Positions 63,801 through 64,000 of a stretch of DNA of 64,000 nucleotides are shown piece after piece. The stretch comes from a virus, in the IMG/VR virus record IMGVR_UViG_3300028392_000034, positions 84,971 to 148,970 of that record. The stretch is one strand, 5' to 3'. Under the pieces are notes generated by a model that did no database searches, was not told the origin of the DNA, and saw only the letters and a list, made by a program, of their open reading frames with translations. The translations under genes were made by a program, and so were the position numbers. Position 1 is the stretch's first letter, and every line of letters starts with the position of its first letter.

Positions 63801-64000
63801 ATGGGGCGAACCGCTCTTGGTCAACACTCTGGCTCAAATGGATGCTGAAGTTTTACGGCCCTACGATGAACAACCAGACAAACCTGGCGCAACACAGACC
63901 GGCACAGGAACCTATGAACTGTTCGATAGACGCACTGGTGAGGTAATTCCCGACACTGAATTCTCTGCTCGCAATCAATCAGATGTAAACACAAGATTAG
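60850..64000 (+). CDS. Multidomain nucleotidyltransferase / HExxH peptidase / amidoligase protein, 3' end beyond window
   Basis: The frame is open from the ATG at 60850 to base 64000 (1,050 codons, no stop), so the C-terminus is outside. Domain 1: pol-beta-type nucleotidyltransferase, GSNAAYTYTPNSDIDLHL (Gly65-Ser66, Asp77, Asp79). Domain 2: zinc peptidase, HELTH at 333-337 with a likely third ligand Glu360/362 in WENEANARAG. Domain 3: amidoligase-like, GMEFEM (490-495), GLEFVSPPLP (719-728), STGLHINIS (753-761) and HIEFRSPGGDW (850-860), matching the Amidoligase_2 ATP-dependent carboxylate-amine ligase motifs. Long acidic linkers separate them, and a coil and Arg/Lys-rich segment follow. Late-type leaderless start. 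Possibly a virion or DNA-end processing polyprotein. Confidence 0.75.
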   Translation, partial: MNITELNSYNLDDAVKFNDQLNPRLWDNREHLRPEVRERLLEIADDFREFLGVTDLAIKDITISGSNAAYTYTPNSDIDLHLVVDMPDNPVYRELFDAKKFQYNEQHDIKIGGADVELYVQDADKPHVSQGIYSILNNDWLQVPRRVRSVVDDTSTRNKFEKVGRQIESAIKSGNLKRITRLAEKIKKMRQTGLENHGEFGPENLAFKMLRSQGLIKQLYDARNTAKDREFSLKEKAVVPRTTYGFRTPTVVEADTVALEEASVPSDEAILKDFIGFCVAELKIKSMPTIKLRRDPQWPVTHTTFGRYINDQHLLEVAWGDRHIMDVLRTVAHELTHKHQHERDGKRMDSTAGETGSPWENEANARAGILMRDYARMHPEYFAVGQADDLHADEVHESASGYIPTKRQAKDPRYSMALTVDIKPGQVGREANKLKLKTDSQGHPQIANPNGLFEQLATELDHFKQQDLFEINMGSKNLRREAAKTGAIAGMEFEMIVPNVEGSGDEDLEPDYDMDERCRSIQDAYDFFYDGDYNSRRDCDRMREKMHEDYLEWLDDKIATDWTRGGEEYIAEWVKNNVDESVWNPDDLAGDARNEALEEYAANIHADPDSRDYESAYEEFREENQESYDESDWLDDADLDRMSYVEGSYSMNWPHWRSQGGGEANIEDVAQEFENAIGRDVRASGNYHSGSVIRPSPTQLRYVVEPDGSLEPDNSGDQGLEFVSPPLPIDEILGDLNKVRAWAKEYGCYTNDSTGLHINISVPDYSRQKLDFVKLALLMGDNYVLDAFGRAGNTYAKSALDIVKKAVRDNPDNAAKLLDKMKGNMDQLASKAIHSGITSKYTSINTKDGHIEFRSPGGDWLDENFDQIENTLLRFTVAMSAALDPDAYRQEYLTKLYKLLSDGNKDVDTIRYFSDYVAGKIPKAALRSFVKQAQLQRNIKRGKHDGQKMWWKVYKYGKNAGQYSYTVEVVATSEEEAKQKAAKEWGEPLLVNTLAQMDAEVLRPYDEQPDKPGATQTGTGTYELFDRRTGEVIPDTEFSARNQSDVNTRL

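Noticed and set aside
1-64000. tRNA genes, integrase, insertion sequences
   Set aside because: No cloverleaf, recombinase or transposase signature was seen in the intergenic gaps or frames; most gaps are under 130 bp.

Overview
The window is part of a large T4-type myovirus (Caudoviricetes) genome, not a bacterial chromosome. Genes are packed with 1-4 nt stop/start overlaps and almost all lie on the plus strand. Recognisable T4-core or T4-relative genes include a gp44-like clamp-loader ATPase, a gp31/GroES-like co-chaperonin, PhoH, repeat-rich tail/fibre proteins and a GH19 endolysin/spanin/3-TM holin lysis block. TAAATA elements resembling gp55-type late promoters precede most virion and lysis genes. 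Consensus TTGAC-N17-TATAAT promoters precede the small early-type genes. A TctC/Bug-family periplasmic binding protein and an AhpC/AhpD pair hint at a beta-proteobacterial (Burkholderiales-like, perhaps freshwater) host; this is inference only.

Layout. 1-3.1 kb: a minus-strand fibre-like gene that runs off the left edge. 3.2-11.1 kb: early-type small genes including an HTH protein, cupin, HxD...H oxygenase-like protein, metallophosphoesterase, gamma-glutamylcyclotransferase-like protein and FkbM methyltransferase. 11.2-15.1 kb: ParB-like protein, HNH protein, two unknowns and an SPPY-type DNA methyltransferase. 15.1-17.7 kb: AhpC and AhpD separated by an HNH homing-endonuclease-like gene. 17.8-25.8 kb: very small genes, many behind a recurrent promoter cassette, with a run of membrane peptides and lipoproteins (one entericidin-like), a structured 360-bp non-coding stretch and a SleB-like hydrolase. 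25.8-26.9 kb: translation factor IF-1, Fe/Mn superoxide dismutase and an ErpA-type Fe-S carrier. 27-35.1 kb: tail/fibre genes. 35.1-42.5 kb: DnaE-like fragment, GroES, clamp loader, two radical-SAM proteins, HAD phosphatase, SGNH hydrolase. 42.5-46.6 kb: PhoH, two phage-conserved proteins, a second SGNH protein and two minus-strand methyltransferases. 46.7-52 kb: an auxiliary island (ferritin-like protein, glutamine amidotransferase, TctC-like protein, two sulfotransferase-like proteins, an HxD...H oxygenase and an APS-kinase/HxGH-nucleotidyltransferase fusion). 52-57.4 kb: lysis genes, DnaJ and a ClpA-like unfoldase. 57.4-64 kb: small virion-type proteins, an HxGH nucleotidyltransferase, a glycosyltransferase and a >1,050-residue protein combining nucleotidyltransferase, HExxH peptidase and amidoligase modules, open at the right edge.

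How it may work together. The phage appears to carry its own oxidative-damage kit (AhpC, AhpD, SodB, Fe-S carrier, possibly the ferritin-like protein), a proteostasis kit (GroES, DnaJ, ClpA), IF-1, and enzymes that could sulfate or otherwise decorate a surface or small molecule. Regulation is unusual. Many genes start 4-7 nt after a -10 or late-promoter element, implying leaderless mRNAs. Several late promoters lie inside dyads that would pair with the ribosome-binding region in read-through RNA, as known for T4 genes e, soc and I-TevI. The strongest candidates for something new are the nucleotidyltransferase-zincin-amidoligase protein, the sulfation-type cluster and the leaderless-promoter/IF-1 combination. 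All functions are read from sequence motifs by eye; no database search was run.
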